From the NCBI RefSeq assembly GCF_038502225.1, contig NC_091357.1:4865225-4929224 (forward strand): a stretch of DNA of 64,000 nucleotides. The letters run 5' to 3'. The notes under the pieces are model-generated. The model did no database searches. It saw only the letters and a list, made by a program, of their open reading frames with translations, and had not been told where the DNA came from. A program made the position numbers and the translations under genes. The stretch comes from Cherax quadricarinatus (Eukaryota > Arthropoda > Malacostraca > Decapoda > Parastacidae). Below, one piece after another: positions 29,926-43,300 of the stretch. Each line of letters begins with the position of its first letter. Position 1 is the first letter of the stretch.

Positions 29926-32900
29926 TGTTGTTATTAGCAGTAGCAGAAATGTTTGATTCTTTGCTGTGTTCAAGAGTAAACGCATGATGTCACCATCCAA
30001 TACCTGTCCGAATAGCCATTTCAATATGCAGTCATGAATGGGTTTACATTATTTATACTGTAGTTTAATAGCAAATAATGAATAAACAAAACACTCGCCA
30101 CACAGTGGTCGGAGGGCTGGCTGCCAGTTGCGTGGGTCGGAGGGAGGGTAGCAGGGACTCGCAGGTGGCGGGAAACTTAAATATGATTTGGGAGCTGGGA
30201 ATTTGGCAGCTGGGAATTTGGCGGTTGGGAATTTGGCAGTTGGGAATTCATGAATGTGTGAAGCTCGCGAAAGTTGAAAGCACGAATGTTGAGGGAGACC
30301 TGTATAATGTATTTTACCCTTTGTTAATGTACATTACTGTGTTTTCCTTTTTGGCATTTTTATATATATATATATAGCTGGACTTGAGCCCTGGAGGTGG
30401 GAAGTACAATGCCTGCACTTTAGAGGAGGGATTTGGGATATTGGCAAAGACAGTGATTGTGTAAATGATGGTGAAAGTGGTTTTTCTTTTTTGGGTCACC
30501 TTGCTTTGGCGGGAGACAGCTGGCATATTGTTTAAAAAAAAAAAAAAAAATTCTCACTGTTGTAAGGAACAGGACACGGCGATGTCCCACCGGGAGACAG
30601 TCATTCTCATCTGGACATGTAGGTCATGAAGTAGTACGGGCTTGCGTTGCTTGAAATAATGTTAAGTTTTGTATTGCCAGAGTGCATGTGAGGTTCTCAG
30701 CTCTGGCTCCTGAATATCATTTTCTGTGTAGAGTAGGTATTTGGTTCCAGGGATGGGGGAGTTATGCCAGCATTACATTTAAAAACTAATCTGGGTACTG
30801 TTTGTGGAGTTTAGGATGTTTAAGGCATTTGGTTTGATATTTTAAATCAGTGGTTAGCTTCAAAATCCCCAAGTGATGTACAGGCTTCTCCAAGGCAGTT
30901 ATATAATGTCCATGTATCCTGCACATCATCTTCGTACCCATGGCTGCATCGTGCAGAAAGCCTTTTAATAAATAACAAAAAGGCACAATGCTGTGATGGG
31001 AACAATAATCTGCACGTAGGAGAAGGGAGCTTACGACATTTTGTACCGACTTCAACCATTTACAAAGTCACACTAACAAAGGACGGGAGGAGGCAGTATA
31101 TATAGGTCAGCAGACAAGGACGGGACAAGAGGTGGTAGGAAAGGAAGAAGAGAGGTAGTGGTCAGTTGAAGACTAAGAAAGAGGAGCACTGCAAGGGAGG
31201 TAGGGGCCCACAAAAGGTAGGAACAAACACATAGAGGGGGGGAGAAATAATAATAGACCAAACACCCAGGGCAAAAGATAGAAAACCCAGAGGAGAAAGA
31301 GGAAAGGGGAAGAGTGTATTTCTGATGGTGGATGGCTATGAACTATTTTTTTCCTGGTGTTAAGCAGATGTCCAGTTAGGGAATTATTGCAAGAATCCAG
31401 CATGAAGTATGTAGGCCAGTGTTTCCAGTCCCAGGCCCTAGTTGTGATGTGTCCTGTGGGAAGTCACATGTGGCATAAATGGAAAACCTTGCTTGACATG
31501 CCTTTTAAGGATAAGAGCTGAATCTGATAAGGCCTCTCATTACTATCAAAATGCCTAGTATTCATTAGTCGTAAATATGGGCATTCTCTTCTCTGCCAAG
31601 AATTATATATGTATTCATATGAAGGGCTAAACCTGTGGGGGTCATTTAGAGATCCGATTCTTCATTCAGTAGGGGAAAACAATAACAGAAGTGAATCAGT
31701 CTAGTCCAAGTAAGTCTCAGCCAGCATGCATTCCAACTACATTGGGAAGGAAGAAACAGACATAGTCTGGGATTGTGTACACAAATAACCTGCACATAGG
31801 AGCAAGGAACTTACGACGACATTTCGGTCTGACTTGGACCATTTACGAAGTTCAATATGTGGGTTATTTGTGTATTGTTCCAGTCATGGTATTGTCTTTG
31901 TTCTTCAGTCTGGGAAGACTCCAGTTAAAAAGTGAAGCTCCCACTCGTGGGATGATGGTAGGTGTTAGAACAGGTGAACTGTTGGGATGATTAGTTATCC
32001 AGGAAGAAAAGGAAATAAGTAAATCTCTCTTGCTTAACAGAGAGTCAGTATCTTTGAATTTGAAAATGGAGTTAACATAGAGGAGCCTGGATGAAGGTAA
32101 GCAAGTGCAGGTTTGTTGAAGCAATGTGTTAGCAATGAATTCTGCAATTGGTAACCTCAGTGGACAATAGCAAAGTGCATGACTTGGTTTCTTCCAATTT
32201 ATGTAAAAGGCAACTGTATATGATTGCCATGTCCCTGAGATCGGACTAATCCAACTGGTCAATAAGCCATGTATCATAAAAGTATTTGTAGATGAATGGA
32301 AGTGATCCCTGCACATTCACTGGTTGAATTCACCCATTAGTGCTGCAGTACTCTTGTATGCCAGCCCAATTTTAAATCACAACCAGGTGCCTCTTGGCCT
32401 GGTGGCTAAAGCTCTCACTTCACATGGCTAGGGTCTGGGTTTGATTCCCAGCAAGGGTAGAAACATTGGGCATGTTTCTTTACACCGGTTGTCTGTTTCC
32501 TATTAATAAAATGGGTAACTGGGTGTAAGTTGACTGGTGTGGCTTGCATCCTAGGACAAAACTGACCTAATTTGCCCAAAATGCTCTGCATAACAAGCAG
32601 CCTTCTGTATAGTAGTATGTCATTGATGTCATCTAGGTCTGTATACCTTGTACATTTTTTTTTTTTTTTTTTTTTTTTCCCAACAAGCCGGCCGTCTCCC
32701 ACTGAGGCAGGGTGACCCAAAAAAGAAAAAATCCCCAAAAAGAAAACACTCCCATCATCATTCAACACTTTCACCACACTCACACATTATCACTGTTTTT
32801 GCAGAGGTGCTCAGAATACAACAGTTTAGAAGCATATACATATAAAGATAAACAACATATCCCTCCAAACTGCCAATATCCCAAACCCCTCCTTTAAAGT

Positions 32901-35900
32901 GCAGGCATTGTACTTCCCATTTCCAGGACTCAAGTCCGACTATATGAAAATAACCGGTTTCCCTGAATCCCTTCACTAAATATTGCCCTGCTCACATTCC
33001 AACAGATCGTCAGGTCCCAAGTATCATTCGTCTCCATTCACTCCTATCTAACATGTTCATGCATGCTTGCTGGAAGTCCAAGCCCCTCGCCCACAAAACC
33101 TCCTTTACCCCCTCTTTCCAACCCTTTCAAGGACGACCCCTACCCCTCCTTCCTTCCCCTATAGATTTATATGCTTTCCATGTCATTCTACTTTGATCCA
33201 TTCTCTCTAAATGACCAAACCACCTTAACAACCCCTCTTCTGCCCTCTGACTAATGCTTTTATTAACTCCACACCTTCTCCTAATTTCCACACCCCGAAT
33301 TTTCTGCATAATATTTACACCACACATTGCCCTTAGACAGGACATCTCCACTGCCTCCAACCATCTCCTCACTGCTGCATTTACCACCCAAGCTTCACGT
33401 CCATATAAGAGTGTTGGTACTACTATATTTTCATACATTCCCTTCTTTGCCTCCATAGATAACGTTTTTTGACTCCACATATGCCTCAACGCACCACTCA
33501 CCTTTTTTCCCTCGTCAATTTTATGATTAACCTCATCCTTCATAAATCCATCCGCCGACACGTCAACTCCCAAGTATCTGAAAACATTCACTTCTTCCAT
33601 ACTCCTCCTCCCCAATTTGATATCCAATTTTTCTTTATCTAAATCATTTGATACCCTCATCACCTTGCTCTTTTCTATGTTCACTTTCAACTTTCTACCT
33701 TTACACGCATTCTCAAACTCATCCACTAACCTTCGCAATTTTTCTTTAGAATCTCCCATAAGCACAGTATCATCAGCAAAAAGTAACTGTGTCCATTCCC
33801 ATTTTGAATTTGATTCCCCATAATTTAATCCCACCCTTTTCGCAAACACCCTAGCATTTACTTATTTTACAACCCCATCTATAAATATATTAAACAACCA
33901 TGGTGGCATTACACATCCCTGTCTAAGACCTACTTTTACCGGGAAGTATTCTCCCTCTCTTATACACACCCTAACCTGAGCCTCGCTATCCTCATAAAAG
34001 CTCTTTACAGCATTTAGTAACTTACCACCTATTCCATATACTTGCAACATCTGCCACATTGCTCCTCTATCCACTCTATCATATGCCTTTTCTAAATCCA
34101 TAAATGCAATAAAAACTTCCCTACCTTTATCTAAATACTGTTCACATATATGCTTCAATGTAAACACTTGATCTACACATCCCCTACCCACTCTGAAGCC
34201 TCCCTGCTCATCCGCAATCCTACATTCTGTCTTGCCTCTAATTCTTTCAATTATAACCCTACTGTATACTTTTCCTGGTATACTCGGTAAACTTATTCCT
34301 CTATAATTTTTTTAATCTCTTTTGTCCCCTTTCCCTTTATATAAAGGGACTATGCATGCTCTCTGCCAATCCCTAGGTACCTTCCCCCTCTTTCATACAT
34401 TTATTAAAAAAAAGTACCAACCACTCCAACACTATATCCCCCCCTGCTTTTAACATTTCTGTCATGATCCCATCAGTTCCAGCTGCTTTACCCCCTTTCA
34501 TTCTACGTAATGCCTCACGTACCTCCACCACACTTACATTCTGCTCTTCTTCACTCCTAAAAGATGGTATACCTCCCTGGCCAGTGCATGAAATTACCGC
34601 CTCCCTTTCTTCCTCAACATTTAAAAGTTCCTCAAAATATTCTCGCCATCTACCTAATACCTCCCTCTCCCCATCTACTAACTCCCCTACTCTGTTTTTA
34701 ACTGACAAATCCATACTTTCCCTAGGCTTTCTTAACTTGTTTAACTCCAAAATTTTTTCTTATTTTCATTAAAATTTCTTGAGTGCCTCTCCCACTCTAT
34801 CATCTGCTCTCCTTTTGCACTCTCTCACCACTCTCTTCACCTTTCTTTTACTCTCCTTATACTCTGCTCTTCTTATAACACTTCTGCTTTGTAAAAACCT
34901 CTCATAAGCTACCTTTTTCTCTTTTATCACACCCTTTACTTCATCATTCCACCAATCACTCCTCTTTCCTCCTGCCCCCACCCTCCTATAACCACAAACT
35001 TCTGCCCCACATTCTAATACTGCATTTTTAAAACTATTCCAACCCTCTTCAACCCCCCACTACTCATCTTTGCACTAGCCCACCTTTCTGCCAGTAGTCG
35101 CTTATATCTCGCCCGAACTTCCTCCTCCCTTAGTTTATACACTTTCACCTCCCTCTTACTTGTTGTTGCCACCTTCCTCTTTTCCCATCTACCTCTTACT
35201 CTAACTGTAGCTACAACTAAATAATGATCGATATATCAGTTGGTGGATGAATTTGGTAGGGTGTGCAAAAGAAGAAAATTAAAGGTGAATACAGGAAAGA
35301 GTAAGGTTATGAGGATAACAAAAAGATTAGGTGATGAAAGATTGAATATCAGATTGGAGGGAGAGAGTATGGAGGAGGTGAACGTATTCAGATATTTGGG
35401 AGTGGACGTGTCAGCGGATGGGTCTATGAAAGATGAGGTGAATCATAGAATTGATGAGGGAAAAAGAGTGAGTGGTGCACTTAGGAGTCTGTGGAGACAA
35501 AGAACTTTGTCCTTGGAGGCAAAGAGGGGAATGTATGAGAGTATAGTTTTACCAACGCTCTTATATGGGTGTGAAGCGTGGGTGATGAATGTTGCAGCGA
35601 GGAGAAGGCTGGAGGCAGTGGAGATGTCATGTCTGAGGGCAATGTGTGGTGTGAATATAATGCAGAGAATTCGTAGTTTGGAAGTTAGGAGGAGGTGCGG
35701 GATTACCAAAACTGTTGTCCAGAGGGCTGAGGAAGGGTTGTTGAGGTGGTTCGGACATGTAGAGAGAATGGAGCGAAACAGAATAACTTCAAGAGTGTAT
35801 CAGTCTGTAGTGGAAGGAAGGCGGGGTAGGGGTCGGCCTAGGAAGGGTTGGAGGGAGGGGGTAAAGGAGGTTTTGTGTGCGAGGGGCTTGGACTTCCAGC

Positions 35901-37305
35901 AGGCATGCGTGAGCGTGTTTGATAGGAGTGAATGGAGACAAATGGTTTTTAATACTTGACGTGCTGTTGGAGTGTGAGCAAAGTAACATTTATGAAGGGA
36001 TTCAGGGAAACCGGCAGGCCGGACTTGAGTCCTGGAGATGGGAAGTACAGTGCCTGCACTCTGAAGGAGGGGTGTTAATGTTGCAGTTTAAAAACTGTAG
36101 TGTAAAGCACCCTTCTGGCAAGACAGTGATGGAGTGAATGATGGTGAAAGTTTTTCTTTTTCGGGCCACCCTGCCTTGGTGGGAATCGGCCGGTGTGATA
36201 ATAAAAAAAAAATATCAGTTGCCCCTCTATAAACATGTACATCCTGGAGCCTACCCATCAACCTTTTATCCACCAATACATAATCTAACAAACTACTTTC
36301 ATTACGTGCTACATCATACCTTGTATATTTATTTATCCTCTTTTTCATAAAATATGTATTACTTATTACCAAATTTCTTTCTACACATAACTCAATTAAA
36401 GGCTCCCCATTTACATTTACCCCTGGCACCCCAAATTTACCTACTACTCCCTCCATAACATTTTTACCCAGTTTAGCATTGAAATCCCCAACCACCATTA
36501 CTCTCACACTTGATTCAAAACTCCCCACGCATTCACTCAACATTTCCCAGAATCTCTCTCTCCTCTACACTTCTCTCTTCTCCAGGTGCATACACGCTTA
36601 CTATAACCCACTTTTCACATCCAATCTTTATTTTACTCCACATAATCCTTGAATTTATACATTTGTAGTCCCTCTTTTCCTGCCATAGCTTATCCTTCAA
36701 CATTATTGCTACTCCTTCTTTAGCTCTAACTCTATTTGAAACCCCTAACCTAATCCCATTTATTCCTCTCCATTGAAACTCTCCCACCCCCTTCAGCTTT
36801 GTTTCACTTAAAGGCAGGACATCCAGTTTCTTCTCATTCATAACATCCACAATCTTCTCTTATCATTTGCACAACATCCACGCACATTCAGACTTCCCAC
36901 TTTGACAATTTTCTTCTTCTTATTCTTTTTAGTAATCTTTACAGGAAAAGGGGTTACTAGCCCATTGTTCCCGGCATTTTAGTTGAATTTTACAACACGC
37001 ATGGCTTACGGAGGAAAGATTCTTATTCCACTTCCCCATGGATATAAAAGGAAAAGTAATAAGACCAAGAACTATTAAGATAAAATCAAAGAAAACTCAG
37101 ATGAGTGTGTATAAATAAACATGTACATGTATGTGTAGTGTGACCTAAGTGTAAGTAGAAGTAGCAAGACATGCCTGTAATCTTGCATATTTATGAGACA
37201 AACAAAAGACACTAGCAATCCTACCATCACGTAAAACAATTACAGGCTTTCGTTTTACACTCACTTGTACATGTACTTGTAGAAATAATAATAATAATAA
37301 TAATA

Positions 37306-37382
<77 letters not shown>

Positions 37383-40300
37383 ACCACAAAGTAAGTCGTC
37401 CCTTGTGTTTTATGACATCTTTCAACCTTCTGGGAAGTGATTAACACACACCTTCAGGGGTTTATGGGGTAAATTTCCCCATGACTCGCGGATAGCATTC
37501 TCCAACCGTGGGAACGGGCTTACGTAATTTCCCTAGTGGATTACTTTTTATCACAGCCCATAACCTTTGTGGGTTTAGCAGTTGGTTTTTATTATAATAG
37601 TTATTACAGCCCAGAAGTTCTCATTGGTGTTGAAGTCTCGGGAAATTTCCTGGCTAGTCATCGAAGAGTACCTCAATCGTGAAGTCACCAAACAACAGAA
37701 TTTGTGGTGTAGCAAAGAGCACTGTCTTAGATAGAACTTTGCACGTAATGAAAGAAAGATTCAAGAAAATGATCACAGAGTAAATCTAGGTGCATTATTA
37801 CAGTTAATGTTAGTGGAGACATTTTTCTAGGCTTCCCTGGATGTGCTTTGTGTGAGCATATCAATACCATCTTCAGATACTGATACAACTAGGTCCTTAC
37901 TGAATGCCCACACATCAATGGCTTCTACTATTTCCTTCTTTTCAGTACATGCCTTATGTAATCCAATGATCTGTGCAATTCTCTAGTGTCAGTGACTTGC
38001 TCCTGTCCATATTAATACATCAGTAGCCAGAAATATCAAAAATATTTGACACTCTAGACCACATGGTACAGAGGGACCACAGACATGGAATCTTCCATTA
38101 TGTAAGTCTAGAAAACATTGGGGGAATCCTGAGACATCCTACTATGAGTTGCTAGGGCAGCATAACTGTCTTGATGAAATACCTTCTAGGATAGGGCATT
38201 ACATTAATAACTAGCACTGTAGCTGCAGAGGACTTTGGACAAATGATTCTGCAGAACATCGTTTCTCTTGTGAAATCAATAGCAGTAGTCTAGTCAGGTT
38301 AAATTGTACCTCAACCCTTCATAGGGATATAGCTGGTGTAATCCTGGCTTTCTTGAGATTGATAAGGAGTCTGACTAAAATATCCAGATAAATGATGTGT
38401 AGGTGCTGGATGTTGGAAGTGAAGGTAATTTACCAGGATGTCAGTGAAATAAGGGGACTGATCAAGCCTCAGTTTCTTGATCAGGCAGTGACAAACTGGT
38501 GAATATCCATTGGGCTGTCTTGAGACAGTGGCATTGCCTTGAAATGGTATTTCATCATCTCTGAATGAAGCAGAAGACATGGTGGATGTTTCACACCTAT
38601 GATGTTGGGTGTAAGAATAGTTCTGCTGTCAATACAAGATCTGGTTTGGTCTGCATCAACTAGTGATGCCAACTCTTAAGAGGCATTTATAGAGCCTAGC
38701 CAAAATCTGCTTATGTGCCAGAGTCTTGGGGTTCTTTGCATGAAAATTTGATGGCTTGGTTGGTTTATTTTCTCTCCACTTCCAACAATTTTTTCATGTG
38801 GTAAGAGCATTATGATCTTACCAATCTGTTGGATGCACATTTTGCCCCTCAAGAGAGGGGCAAAATGATGAGGGGCTTCTGATCCAGGGGATTGGATCTG
38901 TCCTCTCCTTCCTTGGGTTTAGCTGGATTTCCTCCCATTTCCCCAGGTGCTGTATTATTCCTACTAGTTTGATCTTTCTCTTGTGAATGTAATCCCTCAA
39001 TTTAACAGATCTTAATTTAATAGAGTTCAGAAATAATAATAATAATATCTTTATTTACTACAAGTACATGTACAAGGTATACAGTCCTAGCTGACAACAA
39101 TGACATACTACTATATAGAAACTCCCTTGTTATGCTCTGCATTTCGGGCAAATTAGGTCAGTGTCCCGGGATGCGACCCACACCAGTCGACTAACACCCA
39201 GGTACCCATTTTACTGATGGGGAACATAGACAACAGGTGGAAAGAAACACATCCAATGTTTCTACTCTGGCTGGGAATCGAACCCAGGCCCTCGCCGTGT
39301 GAAGCAAGAGCGTTAGCCACCAGGCCACCAGAGACCATGGGACAAAATAAACTAGGTTAATACATTAGAAAATAAAAAAGAAGTCCATTGATCACAGAAG
39401 TGTCAAATATTTTTGTATTTTATCAACTACAGTTGCTATTACCAGCCACCCACTCTTCCCCTCCCCCTTCCTCTTATTAGCTTATTAACACTTTGAGGGT
39501 CGCCAGGCCCTCTCAGAGACTTGTTCTCAGGGTCGCCAAAATTTCCCCCCAAAAAAAAAAATTTTTTTTTTTCTCATGAAAAGATAGATAATCTTTTCCC
39601 GATCATAATGACACCAAAAGTAGGAAATTCGATGAAAAACTTACGGAATTATGCTCTTGCGAAGTTAGCAGTCTCGACGATGTTTACGCATCAGCGATTT
39701 TGCCTACTTTGAGCCCTATTTTCGGCCAATTCCAGTGTACTAGTCAACAAAAATCATAACTATTTCGCTAGAACTCCGTTTTTTCTCTATCGAATGAGTA
39801 CAAGAAACCACCCATTTACTGATTTCAACTATCCAATAAAGTGGTCAGAATTTAGCAATTTTGCCAATTTCACACAAATTTCGAAAGATGCCAATTTCCA
39901 AATAGGGTCCAGAATAAACAGACATTCCTGGCACTAAAATAACATTTCCTCTGTTCATTAGTCACGTCCCCATGCCCCTCTTACATTTCTTTTGCTTTCC
40001 ACTTAGATTTTTTATTCTCACAAAAAAAATAAGATTTACTGTTATGCAGACTACTGCATTAGTGTGGAAATGGTATAAATAATATCGGCACACTTGTGAA
40101 AGAATATTAGACTCGCCAGTTGATGTGTATCGGACGCTTAGCATGATTTGTTTACTTTTGAACTTTGGTAAAAATCAAACATTTCTGCTACTTTGAGCTC
40201 AATTTCAAGGTACTTTTCATTGTAAAACCAGTCAAAATCATCTCAATTTCTGTAATATGTCTTCCATTCTATACAATGAGACAAGGAAAACTAGAATACA

Positions 40301-43300
40301 ACAATAAATACCATACGAAAATACAGTGCAAAGTTGCTGTTTTAAACCAAAAACACGGTCAAAGTTTTTTTTTTCTCATTACGCACTGTGCTGCAGGATT
40401 TTTTTTTATACTGCGCACACTGGCCACATAGACCCATTCTTTCATATGTAGGCCTACCAGCTTTCTCTTGCTAGATTTGAGGGCGGTAGAATTTATGCGT
40501 ACTAGTACGTCAAAAACCCTGGCGCTTAAGCCGTACTAGTACGGCCAAAACCCCAAAAGGGTTAAATCAAGGGTTTACTGTAAATATTTGAAGAAAAATG
40601 CACAAGGGAATTAACAAATGATGGACTCAACTTCATTGTCTATATCTCACACTTGTGCTGGCTTCTCAAATTGCATATGTTTGAGCCCTCCAGTCAGAGT
40701 TTTCACAATTTGTATACTGTACCATGTTATAATATTTCTGGTTTACATAAATCCTTGAATATTAAGATGACTTAGCTTATATAGCTGTGCAAGTTGGTCT
40801 ACCCCATATTCAAAACCTCTGAATTTTATCACTTGAAGCATTTTCATTATTTTTTTTTTTACCTTCTATCTTTTTTTTATTCTATGTGCCTTTCCCTTAT
40901 GTATGTGCTAGCTGAGCACAGTCATCATTCTTTCTGCTCATTGTTTCTCAGTACATGCAAATTGTTTCCAGTTCACTTCCACAAGAGCCAAACCAATATG
41001 TTAAATTATTTGGCAGCTAATTTGGAATCTCATTTGCTTGTTTCATAATTCTATAATTAAAAGCATTTGAAACATAGTCTGGAGAAGATGGCAAGTGGCC
41101 ACTATGTTAAAAATAAAAATGAGTGTTTGTAGAGAGAAAAAGCTATTAGTTGTAGATACGTATTTTGTCTGGGATGTTGAGTTTGACTAATCTTGACTCT
41201 ATACAGGTATTTTATGATGGAAGTGAAAATTTATTTAAATCTGGACAGTGGTTAACCAGTACGTATTTTTGTGTTTCTCTCAGTAGAGGGATTGGATAGC
41301 GACTATTTTACTGTTGTAAAAGCACAAGGAAGACCCAAGAGCTGCATGTAATTCATTACTATATAAATATATTTCCATAGATCATTTTAATTGTAACTAT
41401 GTACATAATATTGTATAAGTCTTAGTGTTTTTACATGGTAAATTTTTTTTATGGATAAGTCACATGATAATCCTTTTATTAAAATGTGTGGTTTTAATTG
41501 TGTGCATATTCTAAAGCCATTATTCTGCAACACTATTTAGTGAAAATTTGACATTAAATTTCAAGTTAATGTTACTGTATTTTACTCGGTATTAATGGGA
41601 AGTTGTTTCTAAACATATCGAATAGTTGTAATAAATTTTATTTATAGATAACTTTGAAAAGAATAATGGCTCTTAAGTATTCAGTGATAAGAGACTTTTG
41701 AAAATGGAAGAGCCATTATTTATAGAGGTAAAAACACACTCAAGTGAATCTAGGAAATCAGGCATGCTCATGTGTATAGTAGAGGTGAGGGTAGTGCATC
41801 TGATGAAAGTAGAAAAGTGGCCAGTGCATTAAAATGTGGAATGACTGGTAGGCCTACTGCAATGCTCTTTTATCCAGTAATGTTGATGTGTGTGTTAACC
41901 TGATGTTTCTTCGTATGATGCGAGACAGAAAGAGGGATAAATTAAAGGCCTGTATTCTCTGAGAAAATGTCTGTGGTCTTGTGTCTGCTTGTAAATACTT
42001 TCTGTTGGTGTGGTTCTCGTCAGTGATATCGAGTTCAGCCTGTTCCCAGTTAAGATGTTGAGACAGTGGTCTTGTGCACCACACAAGCATTGTTATTGGT
42101 GTTGATACAGCACTCTTGTTCATTAATAAGAGTCCAGGTCTTGCCCAGTTTGCCTTGTGTACCTTATCATGGCCTTCACAAGGAATATTATATACAACCA
42201 TTGAATGTCAATTTCCATTGTTTATTTTAGGTGGTTGTGAAGTTCCTGAGTTTGTGGTGAGTGACTGAGTTCATTTTCATTTTGCACTAGGGTAAGGGCT
42301 GTTCATAGTCTTAATGTGTTTGATCAGTCTTCCTGTGGTGTCATTCTTAACTTTGGGGGTTTGGTGGATGCTAGTGGTCTTATATTGGCCCTTTATTGAT
42401 CTGAAGTTATTTGTTACTTAGGAGAGTTCATTGTTCAGGAACTGCATTATATATTCTTAATGCTCTGAGAAAAAGCCAACAGCAGCCCTTAATTTTCGTG
42501 CTGTGATGGGAATATGATGTTAAATCATCCTTTTTACTTAGTTTGATGTTTACTTCTAATGATATCCAGTAATGGTGGACAGCCTCCCTTATCTAGAATT
42601 GGGTTGATGGCTCCACTGAGTTAAGGTCTTTTCCGAGTATCTTGACAAAATAATGCTGGACAAGTGGTCTTCCTAAATATTCTTCGTAGATGTTAGATAG
42701 ATCAGCATTGAGGAAGGTGTAAATACACTGCCACCTACATCACAAATACTCACTAGGTCTTCACATGGCCTTAGATAAACCAGAGATCTATGTTCAGCAA
42801 GTGTATGTACCATCCCTTGAAAAAGCTGAGAGAAAGTAGACATAAGGAAAAACGAGGAAATATCTGAAGACTTGTGTTTGGAATGTTGGTATTCCTGCAA
42901 CATTAACAAACAAGACAACACTGGTTTGGTGCATAGGAACACTGTCTCAAGTATTAAGGATGGGAACAGGTTGAATTAACATTGTTGAAGACAATTACAC
43001 TAGCAGAAAGTATTTTGAAGCCACTCTGATTATCATTTAAGACTATTTCTCAGAGCAGAATAACTTTTAGTCTTGCCTCTCATCCTCAATATGCGAAAGA
43101 AATGGAAGAAATATCAGTACTGGTTTTCAGAGTTGTGGATGAGTGGAACAGTCTTCTGAGTAGGGTAATCAAGGCGAGGACCTTGGGTAGCTTTAAAAGA
43201 GAAAATGGACAAATATACAAGTGGAAGGGCCTGGGTGTGATTGGTGTCGTGGGTATGGGAGTAAATTCCTGGGTACCTTTGGGTGGTGGTGGTTTTGACA

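Larger units (their letters stand above)
25867..30304. mobile_element. Fold-back pogo/Tigger-like element with ~0.7 kb inverted arms, filled by LINEs
   Basis: Left end tacgggtctccctcaacatt (25867); right end is its inverse, gaatgttgagggagacctgta-like, ending at 30304; flanks are TA. The arms are collinear inverted copies. Left 26100-26560 (ctccctccgacccccgcaat, cattcatgactgcatattgg, ttccaaacatttcacaataa) matches right 29660-30160. The arms meet at ggtatttaataac (about 26538) and ttattaaatacc (about 29082). Between them lie LINE B copy 2, LINE A copies 5 and 6 and MITE M3. The bare element would be roughly 2 kb, nearly half of it minisatellite and TTA repeat in the right arm. No transposase is visible. 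The ends resemble Tigger-type termini. Confidence 0.8.

Noticed and set aside
25867..30304. Two unrelated dispersed repeats rather than one fold-back element
   Set aside because: The arms are collinear and inverted over ~0.5 kb with matching ends and central junction words, so one element split by later insertions is simpler.
37381..38700. Possible decayed protein on the minus strand (38672-38311)
   Set aside because: Two overlapping frames read protein-like, but no motif or family could be recognised; reported only as an unassigned region.
39260..39335. tRNA gene on the minus strand
   Set aside because: A and B boxes are followed by a shared SINE body and ATT tail, as in the copy at 32386.
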